From Planctomycetia bacterium (GTDB lineage Bacteria > Planctomycetota > Planctomycetia > Pirellulales > Thermoguttaceae), in NCBI GenBank assembly GCA_030537455.1, contig JAUNMR010000004.1, forward strand, positions 56,604-104,645: a DNA stretch of 48,042 nt, written 5' to 3'. Within the stretch, counting starts at the first letter, position 1; each line of letters starts with the position of its first letter. Made by a program: the position numbers and the translations under genes. Below, piece by piece: positions 33,797-42,000 of the stretch. The notes beneath the pieces were generated by a model that did not search any database, was not told where the DNA came from, and saw only the letters and a program-made list of their open reading frames with translations.

Positions 33797-34906
33797 ATGA
33801 CGCTCCCTAATCAAACCACGCCGTTATCGTTACGTTTAACCGACTACCAGCGCGCCGAACCGCGCGCGTCCTTGCGCGTGAACGGCTCTCTAGCGCTAGC
33901 GCCGACTCAAGAGGACTTTCCCTTCTCTACACTGGAAGCGCTTGAATTTGCTCGTCATACGTTGCGTCGTGAAAGCGAAGCGATTCTCGGTCAAACGGAG
34001 CGACTCGACGAACGTTTCTGTCGCGCGGTCGACCTGATTCTCGGCTGTGACGCGCTTGTGGTCACCGGCATGGGCAAGGCGGGGCTGATCGGTCGCAAAC
34101 TCTCGGCGACCTTCTCTTCCACAGGCACGCCGAGCCATTTCCTACACCCAGGCGAGGCGTTTCACGGCGATCTAGGCTCGATTCGTTCGCACGACGCCGT
34201 ACTTGCTCTCTCCTATAGCGGGCAGACCGAAGAAATTAAGCGTCTTTTCGTCCCATTACAGACCAGAAGGATACCCGTCATCGCCATCGTCTCCAGCGCG
34301 GACACTCCGCTGGGGCGCGCCGCTAACGTCACGCTGGAACTGGGCGCAATTGAGGAGGCGGATCATCTTCACCTAGCGCCAAGCGCTACCGCCGCGGCAA
34401 TGCTCGCGGTCGGGGACGCGCTTGCGCTCACGACCAGTCAAATCCGTGGGTTCCGCACAGAGGACTTTGCACGATTCCATCCGGGCGGAGCGCTCGGACG
34501 GCGCCTGAGTCACGCGCGAGACTGCATGCGTGATCTGAGTCAGTGCCGTGTCTGGCGCGACGACGCGACGGTACGCGAGGTCTTTGTCGCGGCGCGTATG
34601 CCGGGTCGGCGCAGCGGCGCGGTTCTATTGGTTGACGCCCAAGGTCGTCTCTCAGGCATTTTTACCGACAGCGACTTAGCAAAGCTCTTTGAAACGCGTA
34701 GCGACTACGTCTTTGACCAGCCGATCAACTCTGTTATGACGCGTCGGCCGCACGCCATCGCCAGCGACGCCTATATGAACGAGGCGATCGCATTGATGAG
34801 CGCGCATAAGATCAGCGAACTTCCGGTCGTCGACGAACAGGGAATACCGGTCGGTATGCTCGACGTCACCGACCTGGTCGACTTCCTTCCGCAACAAACG
34901 CGGTAA
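33797..34906 (+). CDS. kdsD: Arabinose-5-phosphate isomerase (KdsD/KpsF/GutQ family)
   Basis: 369 residues; the ATG at 33797 has AAGGA 8 bases upstream. It converts ribulose-5-phosphate to arabinose-5-phosphate, the first step of Kdo synthesis for LPS. The SIS sugar-isomerase domain (about 70-230) shows GCDALVVTGMGKAGLIGRKLSATFSSTG, FLHPGEAFHGDLGSI, LSYSGQTEEI and APSATAAAMLAVGDALA. Two CBS domains follow (about 250-369), the second MTRRPHAIASDAYMNEA ... ISELPVVDEQG. The Ser/Gly/His pattern of the family is intact. The length is about 40 residues above E. coli KdsD because of an N-terminal extension. With lptB in the same window it supports an LPS-bearing outer membrane. A shared bidirectional terminator follows. 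Confidence 0.93.
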   Translation: MTLPNQTTPLSLRLTDYQRAEPRASLRVNGSLALAPTQEDFPFSTLEALEFARHTLRRESEAILGQTERLDERFCRAVDLILGCDALVVTGMGKAGLIGRKLSATFSSTGTPSHFLHPGEAFHGDLGSIRSHDAVLALSYSGQTEEIKRLFVPLQTRRIPVIAIVSSADTPLGRAANVTLELGAIEEADHLHLAPSATAAAMLAVGDALALTTSQIRGFRTEDFARFHPGGALGRRLSHARDCMRDLSQCRVWRDDATVREVFVAARMPGRRSGAVLLVDAQGRLSGIFTDSDLAKLFETRSDYVFDQPINSVMTRRPHAIASDAYMNEAIALMSAHKISELPVVDEQGIPVGMLDVTDLVDFLPQQTR

Positions 34907-34928
34907 GGTTTTGAGCAAGACAGATACG

Positions 34929-34971
34929 AAAAAACGTTAGCGTAATTTTACTAATTGCGCTAACGTTTTTT
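34929..34971. terminator. Bidirectional terminator between kdsD and the DUF362 gene
   Basis: A near-perfect hairpin starting AAAAAACGTTAGCG and ending CGCTAACGTTTTTT, with a further AATT/AATT pairing inside (loop TTACT). The A-run and T-run flank it on both sides, so it works for both convergent genes. Confidence 0.92.
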
Positions 34972-35023
34972 GTATTAGGCAGTTGCAACAAGACAGCCTA
35001 CAACAATATTTTGAGGGAAGGCG

Positions 35024-35974
35024 TCATTCGACTTCCACGAGCTTATAGGTTCTGGATCCGATTCCGAGTTGTTCCGCGGCTTCGAGAATGTGGATCGCGT
35101 TTCTCGATTCCATTCTTTCAATGAGGCTTGCCTTTCCCTTATCGGGGGAATTATAGACAAGATCCACGCAGGCCTGGTCAAGCGCGACGGGGTCGAGCGA
35201 GGCGAGAATGCCAATGTCAGCCATTTCCGGCGCTTTCGGGTGACCGTTGCAGTCGCAGTCAATGGAGAGGTTCTTCATGACATTGATGAAAGCGATTTGC
35301 CCCTTGAATCTTTCCAGAATCGACGAGGAAGCGTCGGCCATTGATTCGAGGAAGCGATCTTGAGGACAGGTCCACATTTTTGAGGGGTCGCCGGCGCCGT
35401 GAATGTACGCTTTGCCATGCGAAGACGCCAGACCGATCGAAATATTCTTGAGCGCCCCGCCGAAACCGCCCATCTGATGCCCCTTGAAGTGGGTCGTCAC
35501 AAGCATAGAATCGTACTTGACGATATTAGCGCCGACGTAATTGGTTTTGATCTGCAAACCGTTTGGGATTTCGAGTTGATATTCCTCTTCCGCGTCGAGA
35601 ATATCAACCGGACCGATCTTGGTAAAACCGTGTTCTTCCACGACCTTCCAGTGATCTTCAGTCTTCATTCGTCTACCGGGGTAAGCGGTATTGCACTCGA
35701 CAATGGTAGCGTTGAGCAGATCGACCAAGGGCTTGAGAAATTCCGGTTGCAGGAAGTGTTTACCGTTCGGCTCGCCACTGTGCGTCTTAATAGCGACCTT
35801 GCCCTTGAGCTCGATTTTGAGAAGCTTGAAAAGTTCAATTGCCTTTTCAGAGGTAATCGTCTTCGAGAAAAAAACGATGGGAGCGGCGGCGTCTTCGGCG
35901 CTCGCGCTCATAGCGCCAACGGTCAGCCCGGCGGCTCCTGCGGCGCTATTGAGAATAAAACTTCGTCTGTGCAT
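35024..35974 (-). CDS. Exported DUF362 domain protein
   Basis: 316 residues; GGAG is 8 bases before the ATG. The N-terminus is Tat-like (MHRRSFILNSAAGAAGLTVG, cleavage near SASAED). The rest is one DUF362 domain: VAIKTHSGEPNGKHFLQPEF, DLLNATIVECNTAYPGRRM, DSMLVTTHFKGHQMGGFGGALKNISIGLAS, and the end DPVALDQACVDLVY. The cysteines in the segment CDCNGHP (about 235) sit where many DUF362 proteins carry a ferredoxin cluster, but no full CxxCxxC is present. DUF362 proteins often sit with iron-sulfur redox or hydrogenase-type systems; the role here is unknown. It is a single-gene unit next to tRNA-Val. Confidence 0.88.
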   Translation of the reverse strand: MHRRSFILNSAAGAAGLTVGAMSASAEDAAAPIVFFSKTITSEKAIELFKLLKIELKGKVAIKTHSGEPNGKHFLQPEFLKPLVDLLNATIVECNTAYPGRRMKTEDHWKVVEEHGFTKIGPVDILDAEEEYQLEIPNGLQIKTNYVGANIVKYDSMLVTTHFKGHQMGGFGGALKNISIGLASSHGKAYIHGAGDPSKMWTCPQDRFLESMADASSSILERFKGQIAFINVMKNLSIDCDCNGHPKAPEMADIGILASLDPVALDQACVDLVYNSPDKGKASLIERMESRNAIHILEAAEQLGIGSRTYKLVEVE

Positions 35975-36162
35975 TACAGGTTCTCCGTAAAAGTCAACTT
36001 CAGACTAATCTTAGCAAACAAGACAAGCAGAGGCGTACGGTTCGCAGGACGCAATAGTCAATCATTACTCACAGCACGTCGACACACGCGACGTCGACAG
36101 CCCATGCGCCGCAAGTTCCCGACGCCATAACAATCACGTCAGCATATCAAACGAAATCACAA

Positions 36163-36236
36163 TGGGCAATGTTGGATTCGAACCAGCGACCTTCTGGGTG
36201 TAAACCAGACGCTCTAACCAACTGAGCTAATTGCCC
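36163..36236 (-). tRNA. tRNA-Val (anticodon TAC)
   Basis: Reading the minus strand, a full cloverleaf is visible: acceptor GGGCAAT/ATTGCCC, D stem GCTC/GAGC, anticodon stem TCTGG/CCAGA with loop TTTACAC (anticodon TAC, Val), and T loop TTCGAAT. The 3' end is a discriminator A without encoded CCA, which must be added after transcription. The T stem reads GCTGG/CCAAC, giving one C-A mismatch. A strong promoter with a perfect TATAAT lies upstream (36270-36297). Confidence 0.95.
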
Positions 36237-36269
36237 GAAAGATACGCACGACAACGTATTGTCTTGGTC

Positions 36270-36297
36270 ATTATAGCGCTATTTTTTCTTGCGTCAA
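36270..36297 (-). promoter_or_regulatory. Promoter of tRNA-Val
   Basis: On the minus strand, TTGACG (36297-36292), a 16-bp spacer and a perfect TATAAT (36275-36270). Its -35 overlaps the -35 of the rightward promoter by three bases. Confidence 0.75.
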
Positions 36298-36316
36298 TGT
36301 CATAAGGCGCTATAAT
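36289..36316 (+). promoter_or_regulatory. Promoter of the small membrane-protein gene at 36390
   Basis: TTGCGT (36289-36294), a 16-bp spacer and a perfect TATAAT (36311-36316). It forms a symmetrical divergent pair with the tRNA-Val promoter. Confidence 0.7.
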
Positions 36317-36389
36317 ACTAAAAATGGCGCGCGTTCTCGCTGAGGTTCGCGCTGCGTTGTAGTCTTTTAATCTTACCGGGGTTGCTCTT

Positions 36390-36986
36390 ATGTACGCAAT
36401 GGTCAGCGCCGCAACGTTCGCCTTGCTTTTTTCACGCGTGGATTCCTATTCTACGTCGCGATTCATTGGGCTAACCTTTTCCTGTGTGGCGATCGCTTTT
36501 TCGATCTGGCAACTTCGCGAACAATTTGCGCGCTGGCGTCAACCTGAGCTTTATCTCAACGACGACAATGAGCTCTTTGCCAAGATCTTCAAGGGTCAGG
36601 CGCGTCGACGTTTCCAAATCGCGTTGCTAATTGGCGTCTTTGGAATCCTGATCTATATCGGTCTTCACGTTTCTCCGGTCGGGCGTCCTCTCCTTTGTGC
36701 GATAACCTGGCTGTGCGTCTTACTCCTGGGCTTGTGGATCTGCCTGCTCGCCGGCGCCGACGCGCTCGCCGTATGGATGCTCTATCGCGAGGCCCAGCGT
36801 CGCAATGAGCTGGAGCAAATCGCGCAGACTTATCTGACCAGTCGTGGTCGTCACAAGCACGAGGAAGACTCGAGCGAACAATCGGATTCGAACGCGTCCA
36901 CAACGGCGGAGCAGGTCGTGTCGCAATTGGCGCGCCAAACCGCGTCTGAGCACAGCGCGACGTCGCAAAATCACGACGCAAATTAG
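36390..36986 (+). CDS. Polytopic membrane protein of unknown function
   Basis: 198 residues. Up to four hydrophobic segments can be seen: about 2-16, 25-42 (FIGLTFSCVAIAFSIWQL), 75-94 (FQIALLIGVFGILIYIGLHV) and 101-131 (LLCAITWLCVLLLGLWICLL). A charged loop (QLREQFARWRQPELYLNDDN) lies between the second and third. The C-terminal 60 residues are soluble, starting with a short basic helix (MLYREAQRRNELEQIAQTYL) and then Ser/Glu/Gln/Asn-rich. I recognise no family, although small planctomycete membrane proteins of this shape are common. It has its own strong promoter. The CBM9-like gene follows after 46 bases and may be read through. Confidence 0.75.
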   Translation: MYAMVSAATFALLFSRVDSYSTSRFIGLTFSCVAIAFSIWQLREQFARWRQPELYLNDDNELFAKIFKGQARRRFQIALLIGVFGILIYIGLHVSPVGRPLLCAITWLCVLLLGLWICLLAGADALAVWMLYREAQRRNELEQIAQTYLTSRGRHKHEEDSSEQSDSNASTTAEQVVSQLARQTASEHSATSQNHDAN

Positions 36987-37032
36987 CGCAAACGCTCGCT
37001 TAACTTCAAAAGGGTTTCAAACTCGCTTTACA

Positions 37033-37752
37033 ATGTCGACAACACCGTCTAACTTTTTATTTCGCTTTCAAATTCCGTGTCGTCGTTTCCATGGACAACA
37101 AGCGGCGTGGAGTAAGACGTCCTGCGACGCGCTCGACGCCAGCTATAGTCTTCCCTTCTGGACGCGCTACGATCAGCGACGTGATCCCTATGGTCGACGC
37201 GTCTGCGGAGCCAATGAACCGTCTTCTCCTGAAAACGCTAATATTTTTGACTTTAGAATCGCATGGTCGCACGAAGGACTCTACCTCGCCACAACAGTCG
37301 GCGGTAAAAAGAAGCAGGATTATTGGTCCTCAAACGACCTGCGCGACGCCGACTCCTTACGTCTGTGTCTGGACATGCGCGACGTCAAAGATCTAAGGCG
37401 CGCCACAAGGTTCTGCCACAAGTTCATCTTCTACCCCACGGTGGGATTCTCAAAAAGTTCGACGTCCCCACAAGTGGAAATCTCGCCGATTAACCGCGCG
37501 AAAGACCTACACGACCCGATTGATCCCGAATCGATCACTGTCGTCTCAAAACTACGAAAAGACGGCTATGCTCTGGCCGCCTTCATTCCCAGGGAGGCGC
37601 TCACTGGCTTCAACCCCGAGGAATTCAACCGCTTCGGCATGCACTTTGCCGTACGCGATTCGCAATATGGACTATTCTCACTACAGCACGGAGACCCGCT
37701 GCCGTACGAGGACGATCCGAGTCTGTGGTCCTCGTTTGTCATGGAGAAATAA
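37033..37752 (+). CDS. CBM9/DOMON-like domain protein
   Basis: 239 residues from the ATG at 37033; a longer reading from 36844 overlaps the preceding gene in another frame and is rejected. No signal peptide. The protein is one beta-sandwich domain of the CBM9-like type: FDFRIAWSHEGLYLATTVGGKK in the first sheet, then DADSLRLCLDMRD, FCHKFIFYPTVG, KLRKDGYALAAFIPREALTGF and RFGMHFAVRDSQYGLF. Such domains bind sugars, heme or metals, and planctomycetes carry stand-alone copies of unknown use. The Tyr/Trp-rich ligand face (DYWSSNDL) is suggestive of sugar binding. The Shine-Dalgarno is weak. It could be co-transcribed with the membrane gene upstream. Confidence 0.7.
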   Translation: MSTTPSNFLFRFQIPCRRFHGQQAAWSKTSCDALDASYSLPFWTRYDQRRDPYGRRVCGANEPSSPENANIFDFRIAWSHEGLYLATTVGGKKKQDYWSSNDLRDADSLRLCLDMRDVKDLRRATRFCHKFIFYPTVGFSKSSTSPQVEISPINRAKDLHDPIDPESITVVSKLRKDGYALAAFIPREALTGFNPEEFNRFGMHFAVRDSQYGLFSLQHGDPLPYEDDPSLWSSFVMEK

Positions 37753-37779
37753 CACAAAAAACGCAATCCTAGCATAACA

Positions 37780-37814
37780 CAAGGGCGCGCGTCCACTCAG
37801 ACGCCGCGCCCTTG
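37780..37814. terminator. Inverted repeat between convergent genes, probable terminator
   Basis: A 10-bp stem (CAAGGGCGCG 37780-37789, CGCGCCCTTG 37805-37814), possibly extended inside by GCGT/ACGC. There is no good T-run, so termination may be inefficient. Confidence 0.5.
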
Positions 37815-37861
37815 TTGATTATAAATTCTCTTGTCTACGCAACCCTTACACTCAGTCGACG

Positions 37862-38554
37862 TTATGCATGTTGCTGTTGCGCGAGTTTCTCTTTAGCGAC
37901 GAGATTGATATCGGTGAGCAGGTCGACGCGATCAAACTGTTCCGCAACCGCTGGCGAGTGGGTCACAAGAATGAGCGCTACGTTTTCGTCACGGCAGGTA
38001 TTGCGTAGCATGTCGACAACGATCTGCTGATTGCCGACGTCAACGTTTGCGGTCGGTTCGTCGGCGAGCACAAGTTTCGGCTTATTGGCCAACGCGCGCG
38101 CCACAGAAACGCGCTGCTGTTCGCCCACGCTCATCTGACCCGGCTTGTGATGCAGACGACCGCCCAGACCGACGCGTTCCAGTAGGTCGATCGCGCGTTT
38201 CTTATCACGCCCGCGACCGGCGAACGACATGCCAAGTTGAACGTTTTCCAGCGCGGTAAAGCCGGGCAACAGGTTAAAGGTCTGGAAGACGTACCCAATA
38301 CGTCGCGCGCGGAACTGGTCGCGCTCCGATTCGGTAAGAATAGGGGTATTCCAACCGTCGATGAGCACCTGACCGGAGGTAGGACGCAAAATACCGGCGA
38401 TAATATGGAGCAACGTCGTCTTACCGCAACCGCTCGGTCCGACCACAACCACTTGCTCGCCGGCGTCAACGCTCCAGCGTGGCACGTCTAAGATCGGGAG
38501 CTCGTCGCCACTGGGTTCTTTATACGATTTCTTTAAATTTTTCAGTTCCAGCAT
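37862..38554 (-). CDS. ABC transporter ATPase, LolD/MacB type
   Basis: 230 residues, one ATPase domain: Walker A VGPSGCGKTTLLH, Q-loop YVFQTFNLLPGFTALENV, signature MSVGEQQRVSVARAL (Val in place of the usual Ser-Gly), Walker B LVLADEPTANVD and H-loop VTHSP. The sequence GYVFQTFNLLPGFTALENVQL is typical of the MacB/LolD/FtsE group that works with FtsX-like permeases on lipoproteins or peptides. No permease gene is next to it, so it may serve a permease encoded elsewhere. The start ATG is clear; a promoter lies about 100 bases upstream. The substrate is undetermined. Confidence 0.85.
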   Translation of the reverse strand: MLELKNLKKSYKEPSGDELPILDVPRWSVDAGEQVVVVGPSGCGKTTLLHIIAGILRPTSGQVLIDGWNTPILTESERDQFRARRIGYVFQTFNLLPGFTALENVQLGMSFAGRGRDKKRAIDLLERVGLGGRLHHKPGQMSVGEQQRVSVARALANKPKLVLADEPTANVDVGNQQIVVDMLRNTCRDENVALILVTHSPAVAEQFDRVDLLTDINLVAKEKLAQQQHA

Positions 38555-38652
38555 AGTTCAATCGCCTTGTATTGCGCAACGCTTGTACGTCTAACCATTG
38601 GAAACGTAGCGCTGAATCTGCCACTGATCCCCAATAGAGACCTCTGCGCTCT

Positions 38653-38680
38653 ATTTTAACCAAACGTCAACTTTTTTCAA
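38653..38680 (-). promoter_or_regulatory. Promoter of the LolD-type ATPase gene
   Basis: On the minus strand, TTGAAA (38680-38675), a 16-bp spacer and TAAAAT (38658-38653). Confidence 0.55.
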
Positions 38681-38938
38681 GAGATTCTGCCAATTCAACC
38701 TCTTTCGAACTAAGTTTTTCACGCATTTGCCGATAAAACTTAATTGAATTACACATTTCGCCTAATGCGATTATTTTAACACCTTTTCCCCGTCCCTTTC
38801 GCAGACTTTTGTTTAGAACTGTATAAAATAGGAACTTTACACAGTCGCTAAGGTCTAAAAGGAGGACTGGAGTCCTCGCGTGAGCACACGCGTTGCCCCA
38901 AGTCAGACCGGTGTTTACGCGAAAGAAAATTAACAATA

Positions 38939-38966
38939 TTGATAAAATACTTACATATGTTAAAAT
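38939..38966 (+). promoter_or_regulatory. Promoter of the giant exported protein
   Basis: TTGATA (38939-38944), a 16-bp spacer and TAAAAT (38961-38966). The leader of about 90 bases ends in an AGGG before the ATG. Confidence 0.6.
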
Positions 38967-39061
38967 AGTTAAAGACTAGCAAATCATCACCGTGGCGTCG
39001 CGCGAAGACTCGAGGTTCGCAGGCGGCGTCGGAAACGTCAATATAGAAATAGGGTTACGCA

Positions 39062-42000
39062 ATGAGTTTTGCTTCGAAAGTACGTCGCGCGTTTAATCGC
39101 AAGTCACAACGTAACGCCACACGCCGTGCGCGTCGTCAGGAGAAGGTCGTTCGTCGACGCGTTTTAGAAGTTCTGGAAGATCGTCAAATGCTCGACGCCG
39201 CGTCCCTCTATGAGACGTTGCCCAGTACAATCACGCTCGCTGATTCCAACTCTTATCATTATGCGATCGAGGGAACGAATCCTGAATTTATCAACACGAG
39301 TTCCATCGAGGGACTGACCGCGAGCTTTCCGACCGGTTCACAGGTGAGCTTTACGATTAATAAGGCGAGCGCCGACGGCGCCGTCTCCACATTGGGCGAC
39401 GTCGTCATTCAGCTCTTTGGCGCCGAGGGGGAAGCGCCGAACTCCTCCAATCACTTCCTGGAGCTGGTCTACGACGACTATTACGATGGACTGACGATTC
39501 ACCGCATTGTCCCGAACTTTGTGTTTCAGGGCGGTTCCTCCGACGGCTACGGTTACGAAGGCTCGGGAATGACAATCGCCGACGAATATTCAGACGTGCT
39601 CACACACAGTCGTCGCGGCGTCGTCGCCTACGCCAATTCCAATAACGCAACCTACGAACGATACAACACTAGCGACGCCCAGTTCTACGTGACCTTCGTG
39701 CCGTATCCTAGCCTCGACGGCGGCTATAATGTTTTCGGGTACGTTGTCGAAGGTTACGACGTCATCGACGAACTGGAAGCCGCGGAAACGACGTCAAATG
39801 ATCGACCGGTCGATACCTATTACTTCTCTAACGTCCACGTCGTTGACGCCGACGATCAAACGCAAAGCGTTCTGCGACTGGTTGCCGAGGACAACGCCTC
39901 CGGCGTCACGACCATCGCCTATACCGCAACTGACGCCGAGGGCGAAGAGCAATTCTACACGTCCACGATCTTTGCCGGACAGGACGGTCTGCAAGCTTAT
40001 GTCCAAGACGCGCTTGATAACGTCAATTTCGAAATTGTCGCCGGCGAAACCATCGACGTGAATCTCCCCACGACCTTTGGTGATTATACGATCCTATACG
40101 CCGTCGCGCCGCAAACAACGCCGGCAAGATATGAAATCGTCTCCAATAACCAGACGAACTCTTCCTTCTCTATCAATACCGAACTGGCGTCCTCGCAGTT
40201 CTTTACCTTCAACGTCACCGCGACCCTGTCCAATGGTCTGACCGTCACGCTACCGCAACAGGTCTTTATCTCCCCGACTGCGCCGACCTTTGTTCTAGAA
40301 TCGAGCGACGTGGTCAAAGTCGCTAAGATCGACGACCAGTGGTTCGTCAACTCCAACCTCGAAGAAAACCCGCTCAATATCGTCGTTTATGCTTATGACG
40401 TCGACGAAACGATCGTCTTTGACAACTCTCTGATCGTTAAGATCGACGACGTGGAATACACGACCACTGTCACAAGTCGACAATACGATACCCAGACAGG
40501 TCTGTCGACCTACTCCCTCGCCGTCGAACTCGACGACGGAGAATCTCTCGCTAATGGCGAGCATACTATTAGCGTTCAGCAGTCAACCCCGGTCGACCGC
40601 GTAACCACGCACGAACGTCTCTACAGCGACGTGACAAGCGCAACCTTCACAGTCGACGCGCAGGCGCTCGCGCTGGTCGACGCGCCGACCTCGCTGCTCA
40701 CGTACGTTGGCGTCGACGGCTCGCAACAGTTCGCTACCAATAAAGTCGATGAAAACGGCGCACAACGCTCCGATATCGTCTTTTCCCTCGCGAACCCCGA
40801 CGACGCGCCGTCCTTCCTATCGCTTTCCGAAGCCGGTCTCCTCTCCTGGTCCGACGTCGTCGCCGCAAACGCTGGTTCGTATGAAATCACCGTGCTAGCG
40901 ACCGACGCCTTTGGCGCGACCGTACAGGCTCCCCTGACCTTTGTCGTCGCCGGCGCCCCGGTCTTCAGCGATTTGGACGTCGTCGAAGCTGCCACCGGAG
41001 ATCTCTACGAAGCGACTGTCGTCGCAACCGACTCCGCCGACAGTACGATCCCTATGGTCTACGCGCTGGTTGGAGACGACTACCCCGAGGCATTCACGCT
41101 CGACTCCAATACCGGTGCAATCTCCTGGGTGATTCCCGACGATTACATCGATACGACCGTAAAAACGCAGAGCTTCTCCTTCACCGTTAAGGCGACCGAA
41201 CAGGTCGAGCAGGAAGACGGAACCTTCATTGACGGACTCTCCGCCTCGAAAACCTTTACGATTACCATTACAAACGCTCAGTACGACGAAACCGTCGATA
41301 CCGCGCCGATCTGGTACGACGTGGTCGACCAAACCGTGACCAGCGGCGAAACCTTCGAAATGACCGTCACGGCAGAGCCCTATGAGTCTACCACGATTGA
41401 ATACTCCTTCGACGGCGACGTCCCCGAGGGAATGACAATCAACGCCTCCACCGGACGTATTACCTGGAACTCCCCAAGCGACTACTTCGGAAACACCGAA
41501 ACTCATTCGGAAACCGTCAATATCAAGCTCAAGGCGACCACGATTATTAGCCAAGACGGCTCGACGATCAATTACGGTCAGTCCGCCACAATTGACTTCG
41601 ACCTACAGATTCTCAACGCGCAGTACGAAGACCTCGCGCCGGTCTTTACGTCGGTCGACCCGATCCTGGTCTCCACGGGCGACTCGCTCGAACAGACGAT
41701 CGTCGCGACCGACCCCAATAACGAGGCGACGCGCATCGTTTACGCACTCGACGGCGAATATCCCGATGGTCTGGCAATCGACGCTACCTCGGGCAACCTC
41801 GCCTGGTCTATCCCCCAAGATTATCTCGCCACAAACGTCTCCGCCCAAGCGCTTAAGGTTAAGGTCGTCGCGACCGAACAATACCTCGATAACGACGAGT
41901 ACGTCGACGGTAAAAACTCGACCCTCGAAGTCGACGTTATGATCGCAAACGCCGCTTATAACGCGGAAGTCGCCGTCTCGCCGACTTTTAGCGAAACCGC

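Larger units (their letters stand above)
38555..39061. other. Regulatory intergenic region
   Basis: About 500 bases, AT-rich in the middle. It holds the leftward promoter of the LolD-type gene, a small GAGGAC/GTCCTC hairpin (38862-38877), and the rightward promoter of the giant exported protein with a leader of about 90 bases. An open frame of 89 codons on the minus strand (38667-38936) has no Shine-Dalgarno and no recognisable similarity. Confidence 0.5.

Noticed and set aside
38667..38936. An 89-codon frame on the minus strand
   Set aside because: No Shine-Dalgarno, no similarity, AT-rich regulatory region. The second half looks slightly protein-like, so I would revisit it if conserved.
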